Shown here: positions 52,385 through 62,063 of the stretch, piece after piece
How the letters are laid out: each line of letters starts with the position of its first letter
Position numbering within the stretch: position 1 is the stretch's first letter
Source of the DNA: Streptomyces fumigatiscleroticus
GTDB taxonomy: Bacteria > Actinomycetota > Actinomycetes > Streptomycetales > Streptomycetaceae
Assembly (NCBI RefSeq): GCF_014647975.1
Contig: NZ_BMQF01000007.1
Span: forward strand, 248,001 to 312,000
Direction of reading: 5' to 3'
Length of the DNA stretch: 64,000 nt
Notes under the pieces: model-generated
Database searches by the model: none
The model's input: the letters and a program-made list of their open reading frames with translations, nothing else
Told to the model about the DNA's origin: nothing
Made by a program: the position numbers and the translations under genes

Positions 52385-53683
52385 ATGAGCCAACTCCCCC
52401 GCTTCGACCGCGGCCACACCGACGACCTCATGTCCTATCTGGCGGCGAGCCCGTCGCCGTACCACGCCGTGGCGGGCGCCGCCGGCCGGCTGGAGAGGGC
52501 CGGCTTCCGGCAGGTGGCGGAGACCGACGCCTGGGACGGCACGAGCGGCGGCAAGTACGTGCTGCGCGGCGGCGCGATCGTGGCCTGGTACGTCCCCGAC
52601 AACGCCGCGCCGCACACCCCCTTCCGGATCGTCGGCGCCCACACCGACTCCCCCAACCTGCGCGTCAAGCCGCGCCCCGACACCGGCGCCCACGGCTGGC
52701 GCCAGGTGGCCGTGGAGCTCTACGGCGGCCCGCTGCTCAACTCCTGGCTCGACCGCGACCTCGGACTCGCCGGCCGGCTGACCCTGCGCGACGGCTCCAC
52801 CCGCCTGGTGAACGTCGACCGCCCGCTGCTGCGGATCCCCCAGCTCGCCATCCACCTGGACCGGAACATCACCAACGAGGGACTCAAGCTCGACAAGCAG
52901 CGCCACATGCAGCCCGTGTGGGGCCTGGGCGACGACGTGCGCGACGGCGACCTGATCTCCTTCCTGGCCGAGGAGAACGGGCTGCCCGCCGACGGGATCG
53001 CCGGCTGGGACCTGATGGTCCACTCCGTCGAGCCGCCCGCCCACCTGGGCCGCGACAACGACCTGGTGGCCGGTCCCCGCATGGACAACCTGCTCTCCGT
53101 GCACGCCGGTACGGCCGCCCTGGCCGCCGTCGCCACCGCCGGGACCGAGCTGCCGTACATCCCTGTCCTGGCCGCCTTCGACCACGAGGAGAACGGCTCG
53201 CAGTCGGACACGGGCGCGGACGGACCGCTGCTCGGCGGCGTGCTGGAGCGCTCGGTGTTCGCGCGCTCGGGGTCGTACGAGGACCGGGCCAGAGCCTTCG
53301 CCGGTACCGTCTGCCTCTCCTCCGACACCGGCCACGCCGTCCACCCCAACTACGCCGAGCGGCACGACCCCACGCACCACCCACGCGTCAACGGCGGCCC
53401 GATCCTCAAGGTCAACGTCAACAACCGCTACGCCACGGACGGTTCGGGCCGCGCGGTCTTCGCCGCCGCCTGCGAGAAGGCCGGCGTTCCCTTCCAGACC
53501 TTCGTCTCCAACAACTCCATGCCCTGCGGCACGACCATCGGCCCCATCACCGCCGCCCGGCACGGCATCAGGACCGTCGACATCGGCGTGGCCATCCTGT
53601 CCATGCACAGCGCACGGGAGCTGTGCGGCGCCGACGACCCGTATCTGCTGGCCAACGCCCTGGCCGCGTTTCTGCAAGGCTAG
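52385..53683 (+). CDS. apeB: M18-family aminopeptidase
   Basis: A 432-residue metallo-aminopeptidase of family M18. Zinc ligands are in VGAHTDSPN (His, Asp), AAFDHEENGS (catalytic Glu and ligand), and AILSMHSAREL (His). It trims N-terminal residues in the cytoplasm. ATG 52385 is used; GTG 52376 is possible. Confidence 0.94.
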   Translation: MSQLPRFDRGHTDDLMSYLAASPSPYHAVAGAAGRLERAGFRQVAETDAWDGTSGGKYVLRGGAIVAWYVPDNAAPHTPFRIVGAHTDSPNLRVKPRPDTGAHGWRQVAVELYGGPLLNSWLDRDLGLAGRLTLRDGSTRLVNVDRPLLRIPQLAIHLDRNITNEGLKLDKQRHMQPVWGLGDDVRDGDLISFLAEENGLPADGIAGWDLMVHSVEPPAHLGRDNDLVAGPRMDNLLSVHAGTAALAAVATAGTELPYIPVLAAFDHEENGSQSDTGADGPLLGGVLERSVFARSGSYEDRARAFAGTVCLSSDTGHAVHPNYAERHDPTHHPRVNGGPILKVNVNNRYATDGSGRAVFAAACEKAGVPFQTFVSNNSMPCGTTIGPITAARHGIRTVDIGVAILSMHSARELCGADDPYLLANALAAFLQG

Positions 53684-53697
53684 AACCGGCCCTCGTC

Positions 53698-53722
53698 GCA
53701 TGTGCGTTGGCCCCGGGGGTAC
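53698..53722 (+). promoter_or_regulatory. SigB-type promoter before the DUF6458 gene
   Basis: GCAT, 15 bases, then GGGTAC; matches GNNT-N14-16-GGGTAY, 63 bases before the ATG. Confidence 0.5.
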
Positions 53723-53784
53723 CCGATCGGAACCGGATCGACCGGAAAGCCCGGCCCGACCGGACCGACAGGGAGGCGACACTC

Positions 53785-54030
53785 ATGGGCCTCGGCGGAT
53801 GCATCATCCTCATCGCCGTGGGAGCCATCCTCACGTTCGCGACCGACTGGGACATGCAGGGCGTCAACCTCGACCTGGTCGGCATCATCTTCATGATCGT
53901 CGGGCTGATCGGCGTGGCGACGTTCAGCAGCATCGCGCGGCGCAGGCGTGTGATGGTGCCGCCCGCGACGACGGTCGTCGAGGAACGGCACCACACGCGC
54001 GACGGCTACAACGACGGCTACGGCGTCTGA
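53785..54030 (+). CDS. DUF6458 small membrane protein
   Basis: An 81-residue protein with two helices (GGCIILIAVGAILTFATDW and LDLVGIIFMIVGLIGVATF), then RRRR and a short charged tail. It matches the actinobacterial DUF6458 family. GGGAGG precedes the ATG. A SigB-type promoter suggests stress induction. Confidence 0.9.
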   Translation: MGLGGCIILIAVGAILTFATDWDMQGVNLDLVGIIFMIVGLIGVATFSSIARRRRVMVPPATTVVEERHHTRDGYNDGYGV

Positions 54031-54049
54031 GCGCCGCCCGCCGGCGACT

Positions 54050-55879
54050 TCAGGCGTCCATGCCCGCCAGCACCAGGGGCAGCCGGTCCGCGCCCTCCTC
54101 GGTGAGGCGGACCGGCACGCCCCAGTCCTGCTGGTGGACATGGCAGGCCGGGTATTCGTTCGCCGGATCGTCGTCGCAGGACGCCGCCATCGCGGAGACG
54201 TGCAGCACGCCCTGCGGGACGGCCGGGTTGAGCTCCAGGCTGCGGGATAGATCCGTGTCCGCGCCCGCGCCGGACAGCAGCAGCTCCGGCGGGGTGGCGG
54301 AGACCAGCAGCCGCGTGGACGGGCCGTAGCGGGTGTCCAGCTTCTGGCCCGCGGGGGCCTGGAAGATCACGTCCAGCCGGAGCGTACCCGGGGCCACGTC
54401 CGTCGCCGCCCGCCGGGTGCGGTGGGCGACGCCCTCCACGCGTACCGCCTCCTCCGGCAGGCGCAGCCGGGTCAGCCGGTGCCGGGCCGACTCCACCACC
54501 ACGATCTCGTCGCCGTCCACGACGGCGTCGCTGGGCTCCCGCAGGTCGGTGGCGAGCGTGGTCACCTCGCCGGTCGCCGGGTCGTAGCGGCGCAGCGCGT
54601 GGTTGTAGGTGTCGCTGACCGCGACCGAGCCGTCGGGCAGCGCCGTGACCCCCAGCGGGTGCTGGAACAGCGCCTGTCCGGCGGCGCCGTCCCGGTGCCC
54701 GAAGTCGAACAGGCCGGTGCCGACGGCCGTGTGCACGGCGCCGTCGAGGTCCACCCAGCGCAGGGCGGAGGTCTCGGAGTCGGCGAGCCAGAGCCGCTCG
54801 GGCGTCGCCGCCAGCCCCGACGGCTGCGCGAACCAGGCCTCGTCGCCGGGCCCGTCGACCAGCCCCTCGTTGGTCGTCCCGGCCGTGACGGCGACCGTCC
54901 CCCGGGCCGGGTCGTAGGCCCACAGCTGGTGCACGCCGGCCATGGCGATCCACACCTTGCCGTTCCACCGGGCGACGTCCCACGGGGAGGAGAGGTCCAC
55001 CTCGCGGGCCGGGCCCGAGGTGGGCGAACCCTGCCACCACTGACGGCCGGTGCCCGCCAGGGTCGTCACCTCACCGGTGGCCGGGTCGAGACGCCGCAGC
55101 GCGTGGTTGACGGTGTCGGCGACGACCACGGACCCGTCGTCGAGCAGGGCGAGCCCCTGCGGCTCGTTGAAGCCCGCCGTCTCCGCGGCACCGTCGACCA
55201 GCCCCCGTACACCGGAGCCGATCCGGCGCACGACGGACTCACCGTCGGGCTCCAGCTCCACCAGCTGGTGCCGGGTGGTGTCGCTGACCAGGAAGTTCCC
55301 GGAGGGCAGCAGGAGCGCCTTGCCGGGGAAGCGCAGGGCCGTCGGCTCGGGCTCCGGCGGTACGTACGGGCCGTCGCCGCGGCGCAGCGTGCCCTTGGCC
55401 TCGTGCTCCGCCTCCAGCTCCTCGACCAGCTTCTCGATGGCGTGCGCGTGACCCTCGCCCGCGTGCTGCGCGACGACGTACCCCTCGGGGTCGATCACCA
55501 CGAGCGTGGGCCAGGCGCGCACGGCGTACTGCTTCCAGGTGGCCAGCTCGGGGTCGTCGAGCACCGGGTGCTCGACGTCGTACCGCTCCACCGCGTCCAC
55601 GACGGCCCGGTGCTCGGCCTCGTGCACGAACTTCGGCGAGTGCACGCCGACGATCACCACCGTGTCCCGGTGCTTCTCCTCCAGCTCGCGGAGCTCGTCG
55701 AGGACGTGCAGGCAGTTGATGCAGCAGAACGTCCAAAAATCGAGCACGACGATGCGTCCTCGCAGGTCGGCGAGGGTGTATTGCCTGCCGCCCGTGTTCA
55801 GCCAGCCGCCCTTGCCGATCAGCTCGGGGGCGCGGACGCGGGCGCGTCGGGGAGTCGGGGCCGGGGATGAATCGGTCAT
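54050..55879 (-). CDS. thioredoxin-NHL repeat protein
   Basis: A 609-residue protein. Residues 15-155 are a TlpA/thioredoxin fold with the redox pair Cys53-Ile-Asn-Cys56 (DFWTFCCINC). An NHL six-blade propeller follows (200-480: repeated GLALLDDGSVVVADTVNHALRR, GVTALPDGSVAVSDTYNHALRR), then a beta-rich tail. It is similar to NHLRC2-type proteins. No signal peptide. Likely a cytoplasmic thiol oxidoreductase or scaffold. Confidence 0.93.
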   Translation of the reverse strand: MTDSSPAPTPRRARVRAPELIGKGGWLNTGGRQYTLADLRGRIVVLDFWTFCCINCLHVLDELRELEEKHRDTVVIVGVHSPKFVHEAEHRAVVDAVERYDVEHPVLDDPELATWKQYAVRAWPTLVVIDPEGYVVAQHAGEGHAHAIEKLVEELEAEHEAKGTLRRGDGPYVPPEPEPTALRFPGKALLLPSGNFLVSDTTRHQLVELEPDGESVVRRIGSGVRGLVDGAAETAGFNEPQGLALLDDGSVVVADTVNHALRRLDPATGEVTTLAGTGRQWWQGSPTSGPAREVDLSSPWDVARWNGKVWIAMAGVHQLWAYDPARGTVAVTAGTTNEGLVDGPGDEAWFAQPSGLAATPERLWLADSETSALRWVDLDGAVHTAVGTGLFDFGHRDGAAGQALFQHPLGVTALPDGSVAVSDTYNHALRRYDPATGEVTTLATDLREPSDAVVDGDEIVVVESARHRLTRLRLPEEAVRVEGVAHRTRRAATDVAPGTLRLDVIFQAPAGQKLDTRYGPSTRLLVSATPPELLLSGAGADTDLSRSLELNPAVPQGVLHVSAMAASCDDDPANEYPACHVHQQDWGVPVRLTEEGADRLPLVLAGMDA

Positions 55880-55908
55880 GGATCAAGGGTGCCACTCACC
55901 GGTGACAG

Positions 55909-56301
55909 TCACCTCAGCGCGTGGCCCGTCGTCGCGTCCACGTGGTCCGGGATCTCGTCGTGGCGGTCGCCGACCGTGGAGGTGCCGGAGGGTTCGAGGA
56001 GCAGGATCTGGGTGGGGACGGGGGCGTACGGCTTGTGCTCGACGCCGCGCGGGACGGTGAAGACGGCACCCTTGGCGAGGGTCACCGTGCGCTCGCCCTC
56101 CGGCTCCCGCAGAAAGATGCGCAGCTCCCCGTCGAGGACCAGGAAGAACTCGTCGGTGTGGTCGTGCACGTGCCAGACGTGCTCGCCCTCGACATGGGTG
56201 ACGCGGACGTCGTAGTCGTTGACGGTGGTGACGATGCGGGGGCTCCACTGCTCGGTGAAGGAGGCGAGGGCGGCGGGAAGGGAGACGGGTTCCTCGGTCA
56301 T
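55909..56301 (-). CDS. cupin-domain protein
   Basis: A 130-residue single cupin. Metal ligands in HVWHVHDHTDEFF and the second motif around GVEHKPYAP. ATG 56301 is preferred over 56310. Divergent from a GlxA-type activator, 52 bases away, which may control it. Confidence 0.9.
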   Translation of the reverse strand: MTEEPVSLPAALASFTEQWSPRIVTTVNDYDVRVTHVEGEHVWHVHDHTDEFFLVLDGELRIFLREPEGERTVTLAKGAVFTVPRGVEHKPYAPVPTQILLLEPSGTSTVGDRHDEIPDHVDATTGHALR

Positions 56302-56353
56302 GCCCCTCATCCTGGGCGGTGACGCGGGAGCGGACGAGTGCTAGGAATCGCAC

Positions 56354-57445
56354 ATGCCGCAAGGATCCTCTCAGCCACCCCGGCCGCACCGCGTGGTACT
56401 GGTCGTCGACGAGAACTCCAATCCCTTCGAGATGAGCTGCGCCATCGAGGTCTTCGGCCTGAGCAGGCCCGAGCTGGGCCGACGGCTGTACGACTTCACG
56501 CTGTGCGCCGCCGGGCCCCGCACCCGGATGCGGGACGGCTTCTTCACCCTGACCGACGTGGCCGGGCTGGAGGCGGCCGAGGAGGCGGAGACGCTGATCG
56601 TGCCGAACCGGCCCGACACCGACACTCCGCGCTCCCCGCGCGTGCTGGACGTCGTACGCCGGGCACATGCGCGTGGCGCCCGGCTGGTGGGTTTCTGTTC
56701 CGGCGCGTTCACGATGGCGGAGGCCGGGGTGCTGGACGGACGGCGGGCGGCCTGCCACTGGATGTGGGCCGACTCCTTCCGGGCGCGGTTCCCCCGGGTG
56801 CGTCTGGAGGGGGACGTGCTGTTCGTGGACGACGGCGACATCCTCACCGCGTCCGGCAGCGCGTCGGCCCTGGACCTGGGGCTGCACCTGGTACGGCGCG
56901 ACCACGGTGCCGAGGTCGCCAACGCCGTGTCCCGGCGGCTGGTGTTCGCCGCGCATCGCGACGGCGGGCAGCGGCAGTTCGTGGAGCGGCCGGTGCCCGA
57001 GGTGCCGGACGACACGCTCGGACCGCTGCTGGAGTGGGCGCAGGAACGGCTGGGGGAGCCGCTGACGGTGGCCGATCTGGCCGCCCGCGCGGCCGTCTCC
57101 CCCGCCACGCTCCACCGGCGTTTCCAGGCACAGCTGGGAACCACTCCGCTGGCCTGGCTGACGGGGGAGAGGGTGGCGCTGGCGTGCCGGCTGATCGAGC
57201 GCGGCGAGGAGCGGCTGGACGTGGTGGCCGCGCGGAGCGGGCTGGGCACCGCCGCCAACCTGCGGGCGCGGCTGCGCCGCGAGACCGGCCTGAGCCCGTC
57301 GGCGTACCGGCGCCGCTTCGGCCCGGCTCCGGCGGCACCGCTCGATGTCGGCCTTTCGGCCCACCGACGGCGTCCCCCGGCGGTGGGCGGGGAAGCCGTC
57401 CGGCATGAGATTCCTCGTACGCGACCGGATCCTGGGGATCGGTGA
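56354..57445 (+). CDS. GlxA/AraC-family transcriptional regulator
   Basis: A 363-residue activator: DJ-1/PfpI-like domain at 12-185 with the elbow FCSGAFTMAEAG, then an AraC-type double helix-turn-helix at 225-325 (LTVADLAARAAVSPATLHRRFQAQLGTTPLAWL; SGLGTAANLRARLRRETGLSPSAYRRRF). TAGGAA ends five bases before the ATG. Probably regulates the divergent cupin gene. Its 3' end overlaps the next gene by 41 bases. Confidence 0.92.
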   Translation: MPQGSSQPPRPHRVVLVVDENSNPFEMSCAIEVFGLSRPELGRRLYDFTLCAAGPRTRMRDGFFTLTDVAGLEAAEEAETLIVPNRPDTDTPRSPRVLDVVRRAHARGARLVGFCSGAFTMAEAGVLDGRRAACHWMWADSFRARFPRVRLEGDVLFVDDGDILTASGSASALDLGLHLVRRDHGAEVANAVSRRLVFAAHRDGGQRQFVERPVPEVPDDTLGPLLEWAQERLGEPLTVADLAARAAVSPATLHRRFQAQLGTTPLAWLTGERVALACRLIERGEERLDVVAARSGLGTAANLRARLRRETGLSPSAYRRRFGPAPAAPLDVGLSAHRRRPPAVGGEAVRHEIPRTRPDPGDR

Positions 57446-57896
57446 CGACTACTGGATCGAGGACGCCGACGGCAACAGGGTGTTTCTCGTCGACGGCAAG
57501 GCGATGCGGCTGCGGGACACCTTCGAGCTGAAGGACGTCCGTGGACGGGTCCTGATCGACATCCACCGGAAGATGTTCGCGCTGCGGGACACGATGGTGA
57601 TCGAGCGGGGCGGCGAGCCGCTGGCCACGATCGCGCGCAAGCGGCTGTCACTGCTGCGCAACCACTACCGGGTGACCCTCGCCGACGGCACGGAGCTGGA
57701 CGTCAGCGGGAAGATCCTGGACCGGGAGTTCGCCGTCGAGTACGACGGTGAGCTGCTCGCGGTGATCTCCCGGCGGTGGCTCCATCTGCGGGACACCTAC
57801 GGTGTCGACGTCGTCCGGGACGACGCCGACCCGGCGCTGCTGATCGCGGTGGCGGTGTGCGTGATCCATCTGGCGGAGAAGGAGCGGGAGGACTGA
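57405..57896 (+). CDS. LURP-one-related / scramblase-like protein
   Basis: A 163-residue tubby-like beta-barrel of the LOR family (MRFLVRDRILGIGDDYWIEDADGNRVFLVDGK, LRDTFELKDVRGRVLIDIHRK). Activity unknown. It begins inside the GlxA gene, so the two are probably co-transcribed. Confidence 0.9.
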   Translation: MRFLVRDRILGIGDDYWIEDADGNRVFLVDGKAMRLRDTFELKDVRGRVLIDIHRKMFALRDTMVIERGGEPLATIARKRLSLLRNHYRVTLADGTELDVSGKILDREFAVEYDGELLAVISRRWLHLRDTYGVDVVRDDADPALLIAVAVCVIHLAEKERED

Positions 57897-57955
57897 GGGA
57901 GCGGAAAGGACTTGGCCCTGTCGTCGAATTACCGCCTGCCTGGCGACGCCTGGGC

Positions 57956-58783
57956 CTAGGGGCGCGGGCCGCGCGGCGGTTTCAGTCCCAGTACCCGGTC
58001 CTTCAGCACCGGGAACCGCTCCCGGGTCTTCGCGACCTGCCCGGGGTCGAACTCCACCGTGAGGACCTCTTCGCCGGGGCCCGCCTCGGCCAGCACCTCG
58101 CCCCAGGGGTCCACCACGATCGAGTGGCCGGCCTGCGCGACACCCGCGTGCGTCCCCGCCGTTCCGCAGGCGAGCACGAACGCCTGGTTCTCCACCGCCC
58201 GCGCCTGGGCCAGCAGCGTCCAGTGCGACCGGCGGCGCTCCGGCCAGCCCGCGGGCACGACGAGGGTCTCGGCCCCGGCGCCGACCAGACCCCGGAAGAG
58301 TTCGGGGAACCGGAGGTCGTAGCAGGTGGCGAGGCCGACGGTGGTGTCCGCCACCGGAACCGTCACCAGCTCCCCGCCCGCCCCCATCAGCACGGCCTCG
58401 CCCTTGTCGAAGCCGAAGCGGTGGATCTTTCGGTAGGCGGCGGCCAGATCGCCGGAGGGGGTGAAGAGGAGGGAGGTGTTGTAGAGCGGGCCGTCCTCCG
58501 CGGCCGGGCCGCCGCCGGCCGGAGCCCGTTCGGGGATCGAGCCCGCGTGCAGCCAGACCCCGGCGTCGCTCGCGGCCTTTGCCATCGCCTCGTACGTCGG
58601 CCCCCTGAGCGGCTCCGCCTCGCCGGCGAACTTCTCGAAGGCGAACGCCCCCGTGGTCCACAGCTCCGGCAGGACCACAAGATCCGCGTCCGTCTGTTCC
58701 CGTACCAGCGCCGCCACGCGCCGACGGCGCGATTCGACCGATTCGTCCTCGTCTACGGCGATCTGGATCAGAGAGGCGCGCAC
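57956..58783 (-). CDS. carbon-nitrogen hydrolase (nitrilase superfamily)
   Basis: A 275-residue amidase-type enzyme. The triad is visible: Glu40 in VLPELW, Lys in AYRKIHRFG, Cys in ATCYDLRFPE. Close to Nit2/omega-amidase-like proteins that hydrolyse small dicarboxylic amides. GTG at 58783. Confidence 0.92.
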   Translation of the reverse strand: MRASLIQIAVDEDESVESRRRRVAALVREQTDADLVVLPELWTTGAFAFEKFAGEAEPLRGPTYEAMAKAASDAGVWLHAGSIPERAPAGGGPAAEDGPLYNTSLLFTPSGDLAAAYRKIHRFGFDKGEAVLMGAGGELVTVPVADTTVGLATCYDLRFPELFRGLVGAGAETLVVPAGWPERRRSHWTLLAQARAVENQAFVLACGTAGTHAGVAQAGHSIVVDPWGEVLAEAGPGEEVLTVEFDPGQVAKTRERFPVLKDRVLGLKPPRGPRP

Positions 58784-58870
58784 ACTACCACCGTCCTGGC
58801 ATTCGAGTCGTCCACACGGGCCTACGATCGTCACACGAAAGCACTGCCGGGGTGCCACACAGCAGCGTAA

Positions 58871-58920
58871 CTTGGGGGTCCTCCCTGCTCGAGCGAAGCG
58901 AGAGCCCGGGAGGCCCCAAG
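58871..58920. repeat. dispersed palindromic repeat
   Basis: CTTGGGG...CCTCCC at the left pairs with GGGAGG...CCCCAAG at the right, around an inner CTCGAGCGAAGCGAG hairpin. This type recurs between Streptomyces genes. It lies before the maleylpyruvate-isomerase-like gene. Confidence 0.8.
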
Positions 58921-59000
58921 ACACCCGCCGACAGCAGCCACCACGCACCGGCAACGCCGCCACAACCTGCCCGCGCTCGACCTCCGAGGGGTCCCGTTCC

Positions 59001-59825
59001 GTGAGTCTGCATCCCACCCTCCAGCCATACGCCGACGCCTGGGCCCACTCCGTGGAAGCGATATCCGAGCTGGTCCAGCCGCTCGTGGAGGCCGACTGGA
59101 ACCGGCGTACGCCGTGCCCGGGCTGGTCGGTCCGCGACGTGGTCTCGCACATCATCGGCCTGGACTCCGAGATGCTCGGCGACCCGCGGCCCATCCACAC
59201 CCTCCCGCGCGACCTGTTCCACGTCACCAACGACCACCAGCGCTACATGGAGATGCAGGTCGACGTCCGCCGCCACCACACGGCGCCGGAGATGACGTCC
59301 GAGCTCGAGTACATGATCATCCGCCGCAACCGGCAGCTGCGGAACGAGTCGCGGGACCCCGGCACCAAGGTGCGCGGCCCGCTCGGCACCGAGCTGACCC
59401 TCGAAGAGGCCATGCGGGGGCACGCGTTCAACGTGTGGGTGCACGAGCAGGACCTGCGCGCCGCCCTGGGCCGCCCCGGCAACCTCGACTCCCCCGGCGC
59501 CCATGTCGCGCGGGACGTGCTGCTCGCCGAGCTTCCGCGCATCGTCGCCGAGGACGCCGACGCGCCCCGCAGCTCGGCCGTCGTCTTCGACGTGCACGGC
59601 CCGGTGGAGTTCCTGCGCACCATCCGCGTCGACATCCAGGGCCGCGGCACGCTGGAGACGGTCCCCGCCCTCGGCCCGGCCGCGACCCTGACGCTGGACT
59701 GGGAGACCTATGTCCGGCTGGCCTGCGGGCGCGTGACCCCCGAGGCGGCGGCGGACCGGGTGAAGGCGGAGGGCGACCCCCGGCTGACGACGGCGATCCT
59801 GCGGCACTTCACGGTGACCCCGTAG
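59001..59825 (+). CDS. maleylpyruvate isomerase family mycothiol-dependent protein
   Basis: A 274-residue DinB/MDMPI-fold protein. EADWNRRTPCPGWSVRDVVSHIIGLD is the N-terminal signature, and GHAFNVWVHEQDLRAALGRP matches the metal-binding His region. A C-terminal SCP2-like domain follows. Such proteins use mycothiol; actual reaction unknown. GTG 59001 with GAGGGG upstream. Confidence 0.9.
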   Translation: MSLHPTLQPYADAWAHSVEAISELVQPLVEADWNRRTPCPGWSVRDVVSHIIGLDSEMLGDPRPIHTLPRDLFHVTNDHQRYMEMQVDVRRHHTAPEMTSELEYMIIRRNRQLRNESRDPGTKVRGPLGTELTLEEAMRGHAFNVWVHEQDLRAALGRPGNLDSPGAHVARDVLLAELPRIVAEDADAPRSSAVVFDVHGPVEFLRTIRVDIQGRGTLETVPALGPAATLTLDWETYVRLACGRVTPEAAADRVKAEGDPRLTTAILRHFTVTP

Positions 59826-59873
59826 GTTGACCCCGTAGGTCACCGCCGAGCACTCCGCCGACGGGCGGCCCGT

Positions 59874-61178
59874 CTACACGGGGACGTGCACCGTCTCCAC
59901 CCGGCTGGCCACCAGCCGCTCCCGCTCCCGCCGGGCCGCCCGCCTCCGCAGCCGCAGGATCTGGCTGACGCCCAGGGCCTGGAGGACGAAGACGGCGGAG
60001 AAGGCGATCGTGTAGTCGTCCCCGGTGGCGTCCAGCACCACGCCGATCAGGAACAGCGTGGTCATGGAGGCGATGAAGCCGCCCATGTTGGTGATCCCGG
60101 ACGCCGTGCCCTGCCGCTCCGGCGGGTTGGCGGGACGCGCGAAGTCGAAGCCGATCATCGAGGCGGGGCCGCAGGCGCCCAGGACGACGCAGAGCACCAG
60201 CAGCAGCCACATCGGGGCGTGGTCGGCGGGGTAGGCGAGCGTGGCCGCCCACAGCAGCGCCGTCGCACCGACGGTGGAGAGGGCCAGCGGCAGCCGGGCC
60301 CCGTGGTGCCGGGCGACGACCTGCCCGTAGACCAGTCCGACGACCATGTTGGACAGCACGACGAGGGTGAGCAGTTCACCGGCCGTGGCCCGGGTCAGGC
60401 CCTGTGCCTCGACCAGGAACGGCAGCCCCCACAGCAGCAGGAACACCATCGCCGGGAACTGGGTGGTGAAGTGCACCCACAGACCCAGCCGCGTCCCCGG
60501 CTCCCGCCAGGAGGCGGCGATCTGCCGGCGTACGTAGGCCGCGCCCTGGTGCGGGACCGGCTCCGGCTCGTGCCCCTCGGGGTGGTCCTTGAGGAACAGC
60601 AGCAACAGCACGAGCACCACCACCCCCGCGAGCGCGCTGCCCGCGAACGCCGCCGTCCAGCCGATGCCGTGCAGCAGCCGTGCGATGACGAGGGTGGAGA
60701 CCAGGTTGCCCGCCATGCCGGCCAGTCCGGCGAGCTGCGCGACCATCGGGCCGCGCCGGGCGGGGAACCAGCGCGTGCCCAGCCGCAGCACGCTGATGAA
60801 GGTCAGGGCGTCACCGCAGCCGAGCAGCGCCCGGGAGGCGAGCGCGGTGCCGTAGGAGGGCGAGAAGGCGAAGCCCAGCTGGCCCGCCGTGAACAGCACG
60901 GCGCCCATGGCCAGCACCTTCTTGGTGCCGAGCCGGTCGACCAGCAGGCCGACGGGTATCTGCATGCCCGCGTAGACCAGCAGCTGGAGGATGGAGAAGG
61001 TGGACAGGGCGGAGGCGCCCACGTGGAACCGCTCGACGGCGTCGAGTCCCGCCACGCCCAGCGAGGTGCGGAAGATGACGGCGACGAAGTAGACCGCGAC
61101 GCCGATGCTCCAGACGGCGACCGCGCGCCGGCCGCCCGGGGGGTCACCCGGAAGGGTGGTGTTGCCGGCGCTGCTCAT
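59874..61178 (-). CDS. MFS transporter
   Basis: A 434-residue major facilitator with twelve helices. The loop 2-3 motif is GLLVDRLGTKK. Members with this start resemble sugar-acid/phosphate-type antiporters. The start overlaps the stop of the FCD-GntR gene (ATGA), so it is probably that regulator's target. Substrate unknown. Confidence 0.9.
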   Translation of the reverse strand: MSSAGNTTLPGDPPGGRRAVAVWSIGVAVYFVAVIFRTSLGVAGLDAVERFHVGASALSTFSILQLLVYAGMQIPVGLLVDRLGTKKVLAMGAVLFTAGQLGFAFSPSYGTALASRALLGCGDALTFISVLRLGTRWFPARRGPMVAQLAGLAGMAGNLVSTLVIARLLHGIGWTAAFAGSALAGVVVLVLLLLFLKDHPEGHEPEPVPHQGAAYVRRQIAASWREPGTRLGLWVHFTTQFPAMVFLLLWGLPFLVEAQGLTRATAGELLTLVVLSNMVVGLVYGQVVARHHGARLPLALSTVGATALLWAATLAYPADHAPMWLLLVLCVVLGACGPASMIGFDFARPANPPERQGTASGITNMGGFIASMTTLFLIGVVLDATGDDYTIAFSAVFVLQALGVSQILRLRRRAARRERERLVASRVETVHVPV

Positions 61179-61825
61179 CGGACCTCACCCCGGGCCAGGT
61201 GGGAGAACCAGCTGACGTGCCGGTTGACGACGCCGACGGCCGCCTCCGCGTCCCCGGAGCGCAGCGCGTCCAGGATCTCCTCGTGCTCGGCGAGGGTCTT
61301 GGCGATGCGGTCGGGGTGGGAGTGCATGACGGCGACGCCCATCCGCAGCTGGCGGTCGCGGAGCTGGTCGTAGAGGCGGGAGAGGATCTCGTTGCCGCCG
61401 CTGCGGACGATCTCGGCGTGGAAGCAGCGGTCGGTGACGGCCGCCGCGGCCAGATCACCGGCGGCGGCCTGCTCCTTCTGCCGGGCGAGCAGCTCCGCCA
61501 GCCGCTCCACCAGCCCGGGCGGGGCGGGTACGGCCTTGCGGGCCGCGTGCTCCTCGACCAGCAGCCGCGTCTCCACCACGTCGGCGATCTCCTGCGCGGA
61601 GACGGGCAGGACGAGCGCTCCCTTCTTCGGGTAGAGCCTGATCAGCCCCTCGGCCTCCAGCCGCAGCAGCGCCTCGCGCACGGGTGTCCGGGAGACCCCG
61701 ACGGCCTCGGCCAGCTCCCCCTCGGTGAGCAGGGTGCCGCCCTCGTAACGGCGGTCGAGGACGCCTTGCTTGACATGGGTGTAGACGCGGTCGGCGGCGG
61801 GTGGTTGCTTCACGGCCAGGCTCAT
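61175..61825 (-). CDS. GntR/FadR-family (FCD) regulator
   Basis: A 216-residue regulator: winged helix at 10-75 (TLLTEGELAEAVGVSRTPVREALLRLEAEGLI) and an FCD ligand domain at 85-210 with metal-type His (DRCFHAEIV, VMHSHPDR). ATG 61825. An AT-rich half-site ATAGATACAAC at 61835-61845 lies just upstream and may be its operator. Operon with the MFS gene. Confidence 0.92.
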   Translation of the reverse strand: MSLAVKQPPAADRVYTHVKQGVLDRRYEGGTLLTEGELAEAVGVSRTPVREALLRLEAEGLIRLYPKKGALVLPVSAQEIADVVETRLLVEEHAARKAVPAPPGLVERLAELLARQKEQAAAGDLAAAAVTDRCFHAEIVRSGGNEILSRLYDQLRDRQLRMGVAVMHSHPDRIAKTLAEHEEILDALRSGDAEAAVGVVNRHVSWFSHLARGEVR

Positions 61826-62063
61826 GCCCACAGGATAGATACAACAGGTACGCATGCCGGGATCTCGTCCAGGATGCGGAACATGCACGAGTTCTCGACC
61901 GGTGTCCGGGCATACGCCCGAGTAAGAACCGTGTTTCGTGTCCCGCCCCAGCAAGCGCACAACCATCTGTGCTAGTTACGAGTCACACCAGTGCGGCCCC
62001 ACGCTGTTCAGACCTCAATCCGGCCGCACCGCAGGGGCATTCAACATAATCGGGGTACCTCAC

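Noticed and set aside
61020-61033. Second parS (CCCACGTGGAACCG) in the MFS gene
   Set aside because: Only the right half fits the ParB palindrome; several mismatches on the left.
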